Below, in pieces: positions 11,509 to 20,736 of a DNA stretch of 64,000 bases. How positions within the stretch are numbered: position 1 is the stretch's first letter; each line of letters starts with the position of its first letter. A model generated the notes under the pieces. That model searched no databases and was not told the origin of the DNA. It saw nothing but the letters and a program-made list of their open reading frames with translations. Origin of the DNA: Marinobacter salinisoli (GTDB taxonomy: Bacteria; Pseudomonadota; Gammaproteobacteria; Pseudomonadales; Oleiphilaceae); contig NZ_CP071247.1 in NCBI RefSeq assembly GCF_017301335.1, forward strand, positions 3,348,001 to 3,412,000. Direction: 5' to 3'. Both the position numbers and the translations under genes were made by a program.

Positions 11509-12077
11509 TGACCAGCGCACCGCACCCGCTGCAAGCCCATTGGCCCGATACCTTGCTGGCAAAGGCCGCGCAGATCCGGCTGATCGCCCTGGACGTCGAC
11601 GGCATCATGAGCGACGGCAGGCTTTACTTCAGCGCTAACGGCGACGAACTGAAGGGTTTTAACATTCTGGACGGTCTGGGCCTTAAACAACTCATGGCCG
11701 CAGGCATCACCGTCGCCGTTATCACCGGGCGACGCTCACCGCTGACCGAGAAACGGATGAACGATCTCGGCATCAAACACCTCATGCAAGGCCGTGAGGA
11801 TAAAAAAGTGGCACTGCAGGAGCTGGTCAGCACCATGGATGTGCTGCCGGAACAGATCGCCTACATGGGTGATGACCTGCCCGACCTGCCGGCTATTCGC
11901 TACGCAGGCCTGGGCATTACCGTGCCAAACGGCTACTGGCTGGTGCGCCAACACGCGGACTACTGCACTCAGGTCGCCGGGGGCGCGGGGGCCGTCAGAG
12001 AAGCATGTGACCTGATCCTGACATCACAGAACAAACTGGACGGCGCTTTGGCAAAATACCTGGAATCGGATGCATGA
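11508..12077 (+). CDS. kdsC: 3-deoxy-D-manno-octulosonate 8-phosphate phosphatase KdsC
   Basis: HAD-superfamily phosphatase that releases Kdo from Kdo 8-phosphate. The nucleophile motif ALDVDGIMSDGRLYF is at about residues 28-42, motif II is VITGRRS, and motif III/IV is YMGDDLPDLPA. 189 residues is normal for the tetrameric KdsC family, which has no cap domain. Start and stop overlap kdsD (1 base) and lptC (4 bases). Confidence 0.95.
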   Translation: MTSAPHPLQAHWPDTLLAKAAQIRLIALDVDGIMSDGRLYFSANGDELKGFNILDGLGLKQLMAAGITVAVITGRRSPLTEKRMNDLGIKHLMQGREDKKVALQELVSTMDVLPEQIAYMGDDLPDLPAIRYAGLGITVPNGYWLVRQHADYCTQVAGGAGAVREACDLILTSQNKLDGALAKYLESDA

Positions 12078-12742
12078 CAAACGGATCTTCACCCGACAGT
12101 CTTCAGGACGGCACTCAGGAAACAGACCGGGACACTCCAGAAGGCGGCCTGATAGCCCTGCTCACGCTGGAGAACCGCCCCTGGCTGCGCTCACTGGCAC
12201 TGATCGCCACCGTCGGGGCGACCCTGTTCCTGCTTTGGCGCAGTGACGAGCGACCGCCCTCTGCCGATGATCGAGCAGAGCTGCGGGGCAACCGGGAGCC
12301 CGATGGCTTTGTCGTGAATGGCAGCTATACCTCTTACAACGAGGCCGGCGAGCTGGAAATCCAGTTCACCAGCCCGCGTATTGAACAGTTTGAAGAGGGC
12401 AACCTGGCCACCGTTGAGGCCCCAAAAGCCAATATTTTCAGCGAGCAGGCCGGCTCGCCCTGGCAAATCGAAGCCGAAGACGGCAGCCTGCTGCAGAACG
12501 AGGGGATATTGTACCTGACCGGCAACGTGCGAGTGTTTCAGCAATTGGGGGAGCGGGAAACCGTCCTGACCACAGAATCCCTCACGCTGGATAACGATCT
12601 GGGTATCGTTTACACCGAAGCGCCGGTTACCATAGCCGACAAAATCGGGGTAACCCGGTCCAAAGGTATGAAAGCATGGATCGACGAACGCATTGTGGAA
12701 CTCAAATCCCAGGTGGAAGGACGTTATGAAACAGGCAAATAA
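12074..12742 (+). CDS. lptC: LPS export system protein LptC
   Basis: Bitopic inner-membrane protein that passes LPS from LptBFG to LptA. It has a 35-40 residue cytoplasmic lead, one transmembrane helix (about residues 40-56) and a periplasmic beta-jellyroll with the family pattern DGFVVNGSYTSYNEAGELE. At 222 residues it is longer than E. coli LptC (191), mainly because of the N-terminal lead. It overlaps kdsC by 4 bases and lptA by 17. Confidence 0.9.
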   Translation: MTNGSSPDSLQDGTQETDRDTPEGGLIALLTLENRPWLRSLALIATVGATLFLLWRSDERPPSADDRAELRGNREPDGFVVNGSYTSYNEAGELEIQFTSPRIEQFEEGNLATVEAPKANIFSEQAGSPWQIEAEDGSLLQNEGILYLTGNVRVFQQLGERETVLTTESLTLDNDLGIVYTEAPVTIADKIGVTRSKGMKAWIDERIVELKSQVEGRYETGK

Positions 12743-13283
12743 GCGGCTCCGAGGGGCGCTGGCACTCACCTTCGCGCTGACACTTACCGGCCCTGCCGCC
12801 GCCTTTAGCCTGGACTCCGACCAACCGATCAGGGTCAGCGCAGACAGCGCCCGGCTGGATGATGGCCAGGGCATAGCCACATACAGCGGCGACGTCGAAC
12901 TGGTTCAGGGTAAAACCCGCCTGACCGCAGACCGGGTTGTGCTTTACCGGTCCGGAAATGATCTCAACCGGGTGGAAGCCACCGGCAGCCCTGCTCGCTA
13001 CCAGCAGCCAGCCCGGGACGGATCGGGTGAAACCGATGCGCGGGCGCTTAGTATTAAGTGGTCCGCCTCGGATAATGAACTGACGTTCGAGCGAGACGCC
13101 ATCATACAGCAGAACGGGAACCTGTTCCGCGGAGAGGTCATTCATTATGATACCGTCCGTCGAGTTGTAACCGCCGAGGGTGGCAGCGAAACCAGCTCCG
13201 GTCGAGGCCGTGTCGAAATGGTCATTCAGCCACGTAGCACCAGCAAAAAACAGGGATCCGATGGCAGTTCTGAGAGCCAGTAA
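12726..13283 (+). CDS. lptA: Periplasmic LPS bridge protein LptA
   Basis: Periplasmic jellyroll protein that polymerises to form the LPS bridge between LptC and LptD. It has a signal peptide (about residues 1-26, ending LTGPAAAF) and the OstA core ([35 protein letters not shown]). The start at 12726 ([10 protein letters not shown]) gives 185 residues and a proper signal peptide; an earlier ATG lies within lptC. Overlaps lptB by 23 bases. Confidence 0.93.
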   Translation: MKQANKRLRGALALTFALTLTGPAAAFSLDSDQPIRVSADSARLDDGQGIATYSGDVELVQGKTRLTADRVVLYRSGNDLNRVEATGSPARYQQPARDGSGETDARALSIKWSASDNELTFERDAIIQQNGNLFRGEVIHYDTVRRVVTAEGGSETSSGRGRVEMVIQPRSTSKKQGSDGSSESQ

Positions 13284-13986
13284 TCTGGCGAAAAGCTACA
13301 AACAGAAAAAAGTGGTTATTGACGTCTCGCTGGAGATTCGCAGCGGCGAGATCGTTGGCCTGCTCGGCCCCAACGGCGCAGGTAAAACGACCTGCTTCTA
13401 CATGATTGTGGGTCTGGTGCCTGCCGATCATGGCCGCATCACCATCGACGGACAGGACATCACACCCCTGCCCATGCACGGTCGCGCGAGAAAAGGCATT
13501 GGATACCTGCCCCAAGAGGCCTCGGTGTTCCGAAAACTGTCAGTACGTGACAACATCATGGCAATCCTGGAAACCCGGAAACGCCTGAGCCGAAGCGAGC
13601 GCGAACACAAGCTCGAAGAACTGCTGGAAGAATTCCACATTACCCACATCCGTGACAGCGCCGGCATGGCACTGTCCGGTGGTGAGCGCCGGCGCGTGGA
13701 AATTGCCCGTGCACTGGCCATGGAGCCGGCTTTTATCCTGCTCGATGAGCCCTTCGCCGGGGTCGATCCCATATCGGTCAGCGACATCAAACACATTATC
13801 CGACACCTCCGGGATAAAGGCATTGGCGTGCTGATTACCGACCACAATGTCCGGGAAACCCTGGACATCTGCGAAACCGCGTATATTGTGTCCGGCGGGC
13901 ACATTATTGCCTCTGGAAACGCCGAGAGCATCCTCGCCAATCAACAGGTGAAGGAAGTCTATCTCGGGGACGAATTCCGACTGTGA
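13261..13986 (+). CDS. lptB: LPS export ABC transporter ATPase LptB
   Basis: Cytoplasmic ATPase that powers LPS extraction with LptFG (not in this window). Walker A is [14 protein letters not shown], signature [16 protein letters not shown], Walker [15 protein letters not shown], switch His in LITDHNVRE. 241 residues matches E. coli. The start at 13261 ([13 protein letters not shown]) is the family start. It closes the kdsDC-lptCAB set; rpoN follows after 151 bases, as is common in proteobacteria. Confidence 0.96.
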   Translation: MAVLRASNLAKSYKQKKVVIDVSLEIRSGEIVGLLGPNGAGKTTCFYMIVGLVPADHGRITIDGQDITPLPMHGRARKGIGYLPQEASVFRKLSVRDNIMAILETRKRLSRSEREHKLEELLEEFHITHIRDSAGMALSGGERRRVEIARALAMEPAFILLDEPFAGVDPISVSDIKHIIRHLRDKGIGVLITDHNVRETLDICETAYIVSGGHIIASGNAESILANQQVKEVYLGDEFRL

Positions 13987-14018
13987 CACCCTGCACCAGA
14001 TTGTCTTGGCAATCGCTA

Positions 14019-14032
14019 CCGAGTAAACTCGG
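14019..14032. repeat. Short inverted repeat in the lptB-rpoN gap
   Basis: CCGAGT and ACTCGG flank two A residues, 106 bases before rpoN. It could be an operator or a small hairpin. No T-tract follows, so it is not a terminator. Function not known. Confidence 0.3.
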
Positions 14033-14137
14033 CAAAGAACTTGCTAGCCGGCGAAAATTCCGCAACCGCTGGTCTCATATAGAGTTTTACTACACATTCC
14101 GTAATCGCGTGAGCTGATGAGTAACGGATCCTGAACC

Positions 14138-15673
14138 ATGGTGATGAAAGCCTCTTTACAGTTAAAGCTGGGTCAAAGCCTGACGATGACCCCCCAGCTT
14201 CAACAGGCGATCCGGCTACTGCAGCTATCTACCCTCGATCTCCAACAAGAGATCCAGCAGGCACTGGAATCCAACCCAATGCTGGAAACGTCGGAAGACG
14301 ACGACAACCAGCCAGACACCACCAGTGACGACGCTGAAAAGGCCGAGAGCTCCGCTGAGAGCGAAGTAACCGGAGACGCCGCGCCAGACCCCGAGCAAGA
14401 TTGGGACGAACCGGATACCGGCCCCGACTGGTCCACCGAGAATGACGCACCGGACAACATTCCCGACGATCTCCCGGTAGACACAGCCTGGGACGACATC
14501 TATCAATCAGCACCGGCGTCGGCCGCTCGTAACGATGACGAAAATGATCACGACTTCGAGACCCGGAATTCACCGACTGAGACCCTGCACGATCACCTGC
14601 TGTGGCAGCTGAACCTGACCCCTCTCAGTGAACGAGACGCAGCTGTTGCCCATGCCCTGCTGGATGCGGTCGATGATCGTGGCTATCTGACCAGCCCGCT
14701 GGAAGAAATCCACGCCGGCCTGATGGATGAGCAGGACGAGGATCCGCTGGAACTCGACGAAGTGGAGGCGGTACTGCACCGTCTGCAGCATTTCGATCCG
14801 TCAGGCGTATTTGCCCGGGATTTGCAGGAATGCCTGCTTATCCAGCTGAACCAGTTACCACCGGAAACCCCTTGGCTGCCGCAGGCAAGACTGGTTATTA
14901 CCCACTACATTAACCTGCTGGGCAACCGTGATTACGCGCAACTGCTTCGCCGGAGCCGGCTGAAAGAAGACCAGCTTCGTGACGTGCTCGCCCTGATCAC
15001 GAATCTCAACCCGCGTCCGGGTGATGTTATCGATCAGGCGGAACCCGATTACGTGATTCCCGATGTAATTGTCCGGAAACACAATGGCCGCTGGCGGGTT
15101 GAGCTAAACCCCGAGATTGCACCGCGCATCCGCGTCAATGCGAGCTATGCTTCATTAATAAAGCGGGCGGACAGCAGCGCCGACAATACCTATCTCAGAG
15201 ATCAGCTGCAGGAAGCCAAGTGGTTCATCAAAAGTCTGCAAAGCAGAAACGAAACGCTGCTGAAGGTGGCTACGCGCATCGTCGAGCACCAGCAGGGGTT
15301 TCTGGATCAGGGCGAAGAGGCGATGAAACCGCTCATCCTGTCCGATATTGCGCAGGCGGTGGAAATGCATGAATCGACGATCTCCCGGGTGACCACGCAG
15401 AAATACATGCACACTCCCCGGGGTATTTTCGAGCTGAAGTATTTTTTCTCGAGCCACGTCAGTACAGACGAAGGCGGGGAGTGTTCTTCGACGGCCATCC
15501 GTGCAATGATCAAGAAACTGATCGCAGCGGAAACACCAAAAAAGCCGTTGAGCGACAGCAAAATTGCGGCCATGCTAGGAGAACAGGGCATCAGGGTGGC
15601 GCGACGCACGGTAGCCAAATACCGGGAAGCCATGCACATTCCGCCATCCAACGAACGAAAAAGACTGGTTTAG
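14138..15673 (+). CDS. rpoN: RNA polymerase sigma-54 factor RpoN
   Basis: Sigma factor for -24/-12 promoters that need enhancer-binding ATPases. Region I is the Gln/Leu-rich N-terminus ([21 protein letters not shown]), region II is strongly acidic (about residues 50-140), and region III ends with the RpoN box [10 protein letters not shown], which reads the -24 element. 511 residues is normal. ATG at 14138 has GGATCC 6-12 bases upstream; an ATG two codons on (14144, [11 protein letters not shown]) is also possible and matches many homologs. Confidence 0.96.
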   Translation: MVMKASLQLKLGQSLTMTPQLQQAIRLLQLSTLDLQQEIQQALESNPMLETSEDDDNQPDTTSDDAEKAESSAESEVTGDAAPDPEQDWDEPDTGPDWSTENDAPDNIPDDLPVDTAWDDIYQSAPASAARNDDENDHDFETRNSPTETLHDHLLWQLNLTPLSERDAAVAHALLDAVDDRGYLTSPLEEIHAGLMDEQDEDPLELDEVEAVLHRLQHFDPSGVFARDLQECLLIQLNQLPPETPWLPQARLVITHYINLLGNRDYAQLLRRSRLKEDQLRDVLALITNLNPRPGDVIDQAEPDYVIPDVIVRKHNGRWRVELNPEIAPRIRVNASYASLIKRADSSADNTYLRDQLQEAKWFIKSLQSRNETLLKVATRIVEHQQGFLDQGEEAMKPLILSDIAQAVEMHESTISRVTTQKYMHTPRGIFELKYFFSSHVSTDEGGECSSTAIRAMIKKLIAAETPKKPLSDSKIAAMLGEQGIRVARRTVAKYREAMHIPPSNERKRLV

Positions 15674-15782
15674 GGGAATACGGTCTGCCAAGGCTGCCCC
15701 TGAACAATTTCGCTGGCGCACACCGCTGCGCTGGCTTTCAGCCCGGCCCATTGGGACGGCATGATGACAACAGGAGACGCCT

Positions 15783-16091
15783 ATGCAACTCAACATTTCA
15801 GGCCATCATGTAGAACTGACTCCCGCACTCAAGGATTACGTTTCAGAGAAGTTCGAAAAGCTGGAGCGGCACTTTGATCACATCAACAACTGCCAGGTTA
15901 CCCTGGAGGTCGAGAAAGTGCGCCAGATGGCGGAAGCAACCATGCATGTGGTTGGTGGTGAAATTCACGCAAAGGCTGAAAATGATGACATGTATGCGGC
16001 AATTGATTCCCTGATTGATAAGCTTGACCGTCAGATCCTCAAGCACAAGGAAAAGAACGTGGAGCGAAAGCACGGCAACGGTTCCCGGTAG
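15783..16091 (+). CDS. hpf: Ribosome hibernation promoting factor HPF (short form)
   Basis: Binds the decoding region of the 30S subunit in stationary phase and promotes 100S ribosome formation. 102 residues, with the family pattern MQLNISGHHVELTPALKDYV and INNCQVTLEVEK, and no C-terminal dimerisation extension. AGGAGA precedes the ATG by 6 bases. It follows rpoN, as in most gammaproteobacteria, and is followed by a terminator. Confidence 0.95.
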   Translation: MQLNISGHHVELTPALKDYVSEKFEKLERHFDHINNCQVTLEVEKVRQMAEATMHVVGGEIHAKAENDDMYAAIDSLIDKLDRQILKHKEKNVERKHGNGSR

Positions 16092-16121
16092 CCAGAGCTT
16101 TCACCAGCATTAGCCAAGAGC

Positions 16122-16155
16122 GCTGCGGCACGGTTACCCTGCCGCAGCTTTTTTT
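16122..16155 (+). terminator. Rho-independent terminator after hpf
   Basis: GCTGCGGCA pairs perfectly with TGCCGCAGC across a 9-base loop, followed by seven T residues. It separates rpoN-hpf from ptsN, starting 31 bases after the hpf stop. Confidence 0.9.
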
Positions 16156-16175
16156 AACCGACCTGCAGTCGATTC

Positions 16176-16646
16176 ATGAGCGACACATCCCTGACAATTG
16201 ACAATATCCTTTTGCCCGAACTGACGCTTTGCAAAGTTTCTGCATCAAGCAAGAAACGGGTGCTGGAATTTATTGCCGACCAAATCCATCAGCACGACAG
16301 CACGCTCAACGAAAGCCAGATTTTCAATAATCTTGTTGCGCGGGAGCGTCTGGGCAGCACCGGCATTGGCCAGGGCATCGCCATTCCCCACTGCCGGCTC
16401 GAAGGGCTCGATCGGGTCATTGGCGTCCTGGTAACCCTGGAGGAGGGTATCGAGTTCGACGCCATCGACAATCAGCCCGTTGACCTTATCTTTGCCCTGA
16501 TCGTGCCGAAAGAAGCCACCAGCGAGCATCTCGAACTGCTTAGCCAGCTGGCCGAGAAGTTCAACGAACGGATCTTTTGTGACCGGCTTCGCCAATGCGA
16601 TGCACCCGGCACCCTTTACCAGCAGATGACCGCAACGAATTCGTAA
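16176..16646 (+). CDS. ptsN: Nitrogen PTS protein EIIA-Ntr (PtsN)
   Basis: Last phosphoacceptor of the regulatory PTS-Ntr chain PtsP-PtsO-PtsN. The phosphorylated histidine is H72 in GQGIAIPHCRLEG. 156 residues matches the family. It does not transport sugar; in other bacteria it controls potassium uptake, carbon storage and envelope functions. It is separated from hpf by a terminator but lies close to rapZ (28 bases). Confidence 0.95.
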   Translation: MSDTSLTIDNILLPELTLCKVSASSKKRVLEFIADQIHQHDSTLNESQIFNNLVARERLGSTGIGQGIAIPHCRLEGLDRVIGVLVTLEEGIEFDAIDNQPVDLIFALIVPKEATSEHLELLSQLAEKFNERIFCDRLRQCDAPGTLYQQMTATNS

Positions 16647-16674
16647 CCATCCACTCAGGGAGGCTGAACCCACC

Positions 16675-17559
16675 ATGAAACTGATCGTTGTCAGTGGCAG
16701 GTCTGGTTCCGGTAAAAGTACAGCACTCCATGTCCTTGAGGATCTTGGCTATTACTGTATCGACAACCTTCCCATTGGATTGTTGTCGCCCCTGACCCAA
16801 CAAGCGACCGACCAGGCCAAGCCGGGTCGACTCAGCAAAATGGCCGTCAGCATTGATGCCCGCAACCTGTCTAGCGAGCTGAGCAATTTCGAAGACATTC
16901 ATGAGCGACTCAAAGGCACCGGTTTGACGGTCGAGGTTATTTTCCTCGATGCGGACGAACAGTCCCTGCTTCAGCGCTTCCACGCGACACGACGCAAGCA
17001 CCCTCTGAGTGATGAGAAAACCTCCCTCCGGGAAGCCATCCACAACGAAAAGAAATTGCTCGAACCCCTCTCCAAGCTGGCAGACTTGTATATCGACACC
17101 ACCGGCACCTCGATTTACGAGTTGCGCGACATGGTCAAACAGAGGGTCGTAGGGCGCAAAGATCAGGAACTGGCGCTGCTTTTTCAATCCTTTGGCTTCA
17201 AGCATGGCGTGCCACTGGATTCGGACTACGTGTTCGATGTGCGCTGTCTGCCCAACCCCTATTGGGACCACAGCCTGCGAACCTATACCGGCCTGGACCA
17301 ACCGGTAATCGACTTTCTAGAGCAGGAACCTGCCAGCCGGAAAATGGTTGATGACCTGATCGGTTTTCTTGAGAGCTGGCTTCCGGCGTTTGCCGACAGC
17401 AACCGCAGTTACATGACCATTTCGATCGGCTGCACAGGCGGCCAGCACCGTTCGGTGTTTGTCAGTGAGCAACTGCGCGAGCATTTCCAAAAGCGCTACA
17501 GCAACGTGCAGGTCCGGCACTCTGAACTCCCGCACCTGCAATTGCCGGAACACAACTGA
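16675..17559 (+). CDS. rapZ: RNase adapter protein RapZ
   Basis: P-loop protein; in E. coli RapZ binds glucosamine-6-phosphate and the sRNAs GlmY/GlmZ and delivers GlmZ to RNase E. The Walker A is SGRSGSGKSTALHVLED (residues 7-23) and the C-terminal domain holds IGCTGGQHRSV. 294 residues is slightly longer than E. coli (284). Whether GlmY/GlmZ-type RNAs exist here cannot be judged. Lies between ptsN and ptsO, the usual order. Confidence 0.95.
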   Translation: MKLIVVSGRSGSGKSTALHVLEDLGYYCIDNLPIGLLSPLTQQATDQAKPGRLSKMAVSIDARNLSSELSNFEDIHERLKGTGLTVEVIFLDADEQSLLQRFHATRRKHPLSDEKTSLREAIHNEKKLLEPLSKLADLYIDTTGTSIYELRDMVKQRVVGRKDQELALLFQSFGFKHGVPLDSDYVFDVRCLPNPYWDHSLRTYTGLDQPVIDFLEQEPASRKMVDDLIGFLESWLPAFADSNRSYMTISIGCTGGQHRSVFVSEQLREHFQKRYSNVQVRHSELPHLQLPEHN

Positions 17560-17566
17560 ACTCGCC

Positions 17567-17836
17567 ATGATTCGCCGCCCCATCACCATCATTAACAAGT
17601 TAGGCCTGCACGCCCGCGCTACGGCTAAGCTGGTGGCCAAAGCGTCGGAATTCGACAGCAGTGTCCGAATTCACGGCAAAGGCCGGGACGTGGACGCCAA
17701 GAACATCATGCAAGTGATGTTGCTGGCCGCCAGCAAGGGTACCGAGGTCGAATTGGTCGCCGATGGGCCCGATGAGGAGGCTGCGGTTGAGGCGCTGACC
17801 GACCTCATCAACGATTATTTTGGTGAAGGAGAATAA
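17567..17836 (+). CDS. ptsO: Phosphocarrier protein NPr (PtsO)
   Basis: HPr-like carrier of the PTS-Ntr chain. The phospho-accepting histidine is H15 in NKLGLHARATAKL. 89 residues. The position matching HPr Ser46 is Asn46 (DAKNIMQV), so a serine-kinase control of the HPr type is not possible at this site. I use the ATG at 17567; the longer frame from 17459 overlaps rapZ. It starts 7 bases after rapZ. Confidence 0.94.
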   Translation: MIRRPITIINKLGLHARATAKLVAKASEFDSSVRIHGKGRDVDAKNIMQVMLLAASKGTEVELVADGPDEEAAVEALTDLINDYFGEGE

Positions 17837-17897
17837 GGCGCTTCAAGGGCGCAGCATTTACCTGAAAGTCCCCCTCACCAATAGACTCTAACTCCGC

Positions 17898-17903
17898 TAT
17901 AAT
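17898..17903 (+). promoter_or_regulatory. -10 box for mgtE
   Basis: A perfect TATAAT lies 28 bases before the mgtE ATG, at the end of the 95-base ptsO-mgtE gap. The -35 at 17 bases spacing (TCACCA, 17875-17880) matches only in part. Suggests mgtE has its own promoter. Confidence 0.5.
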
Positions 17904-17931
17904 GCAGGCGTTTTCTGACTGCAGGTAATCC

Positions 17932-19293
17932 ATGACCGATATTCTGGAAAAAAGTCAGGCTCGCCAGCGACTCCGCTCCCTGAGTGAAGCCCTCGACAGC
18001 GGATCGCTGAAACAGGTCGCCCGGATCCTCAACGGTGGCCTGAGCCCCAGTGATATTGCCCACCTTCTGGAATCGTCCCCTCCGCGCCAGCGCGCCCTGC
18101 TCTGGAACCTGGTGGACAAACAACTCGAAGGTGAGGTTCTCCAGTACCTGAGCGATGATATCCGGGGCTATTTCCTGAGCCAGCTGAACGCCCAGGAACT
18201 GGCGGATATCATCGAGGACTTTGAGTCCGACGACCTCGCTGACCTTCTGCAACAGTTGCCCGATACCGTTATCCAGGAAGTTCTGGATACCATGGACGAG
18301 CAGGATCGTCAGCGGGTAGAGGAAGTCCTGTCCTATCCGGAGGACACCGCCGGCGGTCTGATGAACACGGACACCATCACCGTCCGCCCCGACATCAGCA
18401 TCGACGTTGTCCTGCGATACCTGCGCAGACACCGCAACCTGCCTCCGATGACCGACAGCCTCATTGTGGTCAGCCGTCGGGATGATTTCATCGGTATGCT
18501 GCCCATTACCACCATGCTCGTGTCCAACCCGGCGGCCACCGTGCGGGAAGTGATGGATACAGACATTGAGCCTATCCCGGTTGCTCTGACCGACACCAAG
18601 GTCGCAACCCTGTTTGAACGCTACGACCTGATCTCGGCGCCGGTTGTGAATGACGATGGCAAGCTGCTGGGCCGAATCACCATCGATGACGTGGTCGACG
18701 TTATCCGCGAGGACGCCGACCACTCCCTGATGAGCATGGCTGGTCTCGACGAAGACGAAGATACCTTTGCGCCCGTGTGGAAAACCACCAAACGGCGTGC
18801 CGTTTGGCTCGGGATCAACCTGATTACCGCCTTCATCGCCGCCGGCGTGATCGGGCTGTTTGAGGAAACCATTTCCAAGGTCGTCGCACTGGCGGTGTTA
18901 ATGCCCATTGTCGCCAGCATGGGCGGCATTGCCGGCAGCCAGACGCTAACCTTGGTGATACGAGGCATGGCCGTAGGCCAAATCAGTGGCGCGAACGTGG
19001 GCTGGCTGCTCAACCGGGAGTTTCTCTCTGGCGTCCTGAACGGTTTATTCTGGGCGCTGGTCGTCGCAGCAGCGGCGGCGCTCTGGTTCAATGACCTGCT
19101 GATTGGCGGCATCATCGCCGCCGCTCTGGTTATAAATCTGGTCGCGGCAGCGCTGGTGGGTACAGTTCTGCCCCTGTTTCTCAAATCCCGTAACATTGAC
19201 CCGGCGTTGGCCGGCAGCGTTATCCTGACAACGGTCACCGATGTGGTGGGCTTCATGGCTTTTCTGGGCCTTGCCACCGTGTTCTACGGCTAA
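17932..19293 (+). CDS. mgtE: Magnesium transporter MgtE
   Basis: Mg2+-gated channel of the MgtE/SLC41 family. In order: N-terminal superhelical Mg-sensing domain (about 20-130), two CBS domains (about 135-260, including GGLMNTDTITVRPD), then five membrane helices (about 285-450) with the pore motif PIVASMGGIAGSQTLTL. 453 residues is normal. A perfect -10 box precedes it, so it may be transcribed separately from the nitrogen PTS genes. Confidence 0.94.
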   Translation: MTDILEKSQARQRLRSLSEALDSGSLKQVARILNGGLSPSDIAHLLESSPPRQRALLWNLVDKQLEGEVLQYLSDDIRGYFLSQLNAQELADIIEDFESDDLADLLQQLPDTVIQEVLDTMDEQDRQRVEEVLSYPEDTAGGLMNTDTITVRPDISIDVVLRYLRRHRNLPPMTDSLIVVSRRDDFIGMLPITTMLVSNPAATVREVMDTDIEPIPVALTDTKVATLFERYDLISAPVVNDDGKLLGRITIDDVVDVIREDADHSLMSMAGLDEDEDTFAPVWKTTKRRAVWLGINLITAFIAAGVIGLFEETISKVVALAVLMPIVASMGGIAGSQTLTLVIRGMAVGQISGANVGWLLNREFLSGVLNGLFWALVVAAAAALWFNDLLIGGIIAAALVINLVAAALVGTVLPLFLKSRNIDPALAGSVILTTVTDVVGFMAFLGLATVFYG

Positions 19294-19327
19294 CAGTCGG
19301 TCTCTGACCTAACCCTACGGATCCATC

Positions 19328-19858
19328 ATGAGCGAACACGATTCCTACGAAGAAGACGAGCTTGGTAAGAGCAAATCCCAACTCAAGCGCGAGATGCACG
19401 CACTGCAAGACCTCGGCAAGCGAATGCTGGAATTGAGCAAGGAGCAGTTGGAAACCCTGCCGATCAGCGAATCCCTGAAGTCGGCGGTGGAGCAGTCACA
19501 CCGGATCCGACAGAACGAGGCTCGCCGGCGCCATTTGCAATACATCGGCAAGATCATTCGTCGTGAGGACGACCCCGAAAGCCTCAAGCGGGCGATCGAT
19601 GCCTTCGACGCCGGCAGCGAGGAACACACCCGTCGTCATCATCTGGCCGAGCGTTGGCGGGATCGAATGATTGCCGAAGGCGACAGTGTGGTCGGGGAGT
19701 TTTTCAACTACTGCCCGACCTCTGACCTGCAACACCTTCGTAACCTGGCCCGAAACGCCAGAAAAGACGTGGAAAAGGAAAAGAACACCGGGCAGGCGAA
19801 AAAACTCTTCCGCTACTTGCGCGAGTGCATTGACGACGCCGAAGCCGCCAATCCGTGA
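19328..19858 (+). CDS. darP: Ribosome biogenesis factor DarP (YjgA, DUF615)
   Basis: A 176-residue DUF615 protein; YjgA copurifies with late 50S assembly particles and was renamed DarP. Conserved stretches: KSKSQLKREMHALQDLG at the start, RQNEARRRHLQYIGKIIR in the middle, RHHLAERWRDRMI and LRNLARNARKDVEKEK. Convergent with the amidase gene, 21 bases away. In Pseudomonas pmbA and tldD lie next to this gene; neither is here. Confidence 0.92.
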   Translation: MSEHDSYEEDELGKSKSQLKREMHALQDLGKRMLELSKEQLETLPISESLKSAVEQSHRIRQNEARRRHLQYIGKIIRREDDPESLKRAIDAFDAGSEEHTRRHHLAERWRDRMIAEGDSVVGEFFNYCPTSDLQHLRNLARNARKDVEKEKNTGQAKKLFRYLRECIDDAEAANP

Positions 19859-19879
19859 AAAAAGACGGAAGCAGCTACG

Positions 19880-20722
19880 CTAAAGCCGGCGATGCTCCCA
19901 CACGGGCATCCGCTTTCTGAGTTCCGCAAGCTGCTCCATATTCAGCTCTCCGCATACCAGCCCCGGCCCCTCGCGATCGATTTCAGAAACTACCCTGCCC
20001 CAGGGATCACAGATCAGCGAGTGGCCATAGGTTTTGCGCCGCTCGCTGTTCTGGCCGCCTTGATTGGGCGCTACGATCCATAACTGGTTCTCGATGGCGC
20101 GCGCTCGAATCAGAGCGTGCCAGTGAGCCTCACCCGTCTGCCAGGTGAAGGCACTGGGCAGGCAAGCCCAGGTAGCACCTTTTGCCCGCAACGCCCTGAA
20201 CAGCTCGGGGAAGCGCAAATCGTAGCAAATAGCCATGCCAAGCACGCCGGCCGGCGTATCCACCGTCACCACTTCGTCTCCGGGCTCAAAGGTATCCGAT
20301 TCGCGGTATTGGCCGTGCGCGTCCTCAACCATGGCATCGAACAGATGGATCTTGTCGTAACGTGCGACCTGACGCCCCTGATCGTCATACACGAGGCACG
20401 TGGCCCGGACCCTGTCGTCAATGCGCGTCCCGTCAGGGCGAAGCCCGAGAGGCAAGGAACCGCCCACTATCCAGATACCCAGCTCACGGGCTCGTTCTGC
20501 AAGGAAGCGACGGATAAGCCCCTCTCCTTCGGCTTCCCGGTTGCCACAGCTCACCATCTGGCCGGTCGACAACACCGCAAAATTTTCCGGAAGAACAGCG
20601 ACCGAGGCGCCTTGCGCGGCCGCTTCAGCAAGCAGCCGGGCCGCTTCCTTCAGATTGGCGTCAATATTTCGGCCACTGACCATCTGAATGGCCGCCACCT
20701 GCTGAGATTGATCAGCTGTCAT
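19880..20722 (-). CDS. Carbon-nitrogen hydrolase (nitrilase family, Nit1/deaminated glutathione amidase-like)
   Basis: A 280-residue nitrilase-superfamily enzyme. The catalytic triad is visible: Glu in VLPENFAV, Lys in RYDKIHLFD and Cys in AICYDLRFPELF. The motif set resembles Nit1/YbeM amidases that hydrolyse deaminated glutathione; the exact substrate is inferred. It lies 14 bases downstream of yhdP on the same strand and is probably cotranscribed with it. Confidence 0.88.
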   Translation of the reverse strand: MTADQSQQVAAIQMVSGRNIDANLKEAARLLAEAAAQGASVAVLPENFAVLSTGQMVSCGNREAEGEGLIRRFLAERARELGIWIVGGSLPLGLRPDGTRIDDRVRATCLVYDDQGRQVARYDKIHLFDAMVEDAHGQYRESDTFEPGDEVVTVDTPAGVLGMAICYDLRFPELFRALRAKGATWACLPSAFTWQTGEAHWHALIRARAIENQLWIVAPNQGGQNSERRKTYGHSLICDPWGRVVSEIDREGPGLVCGELNMEQLAELRKRMPVWEHRRL

Positions 20723-20736
20723 ATCACCCGCTCCTG

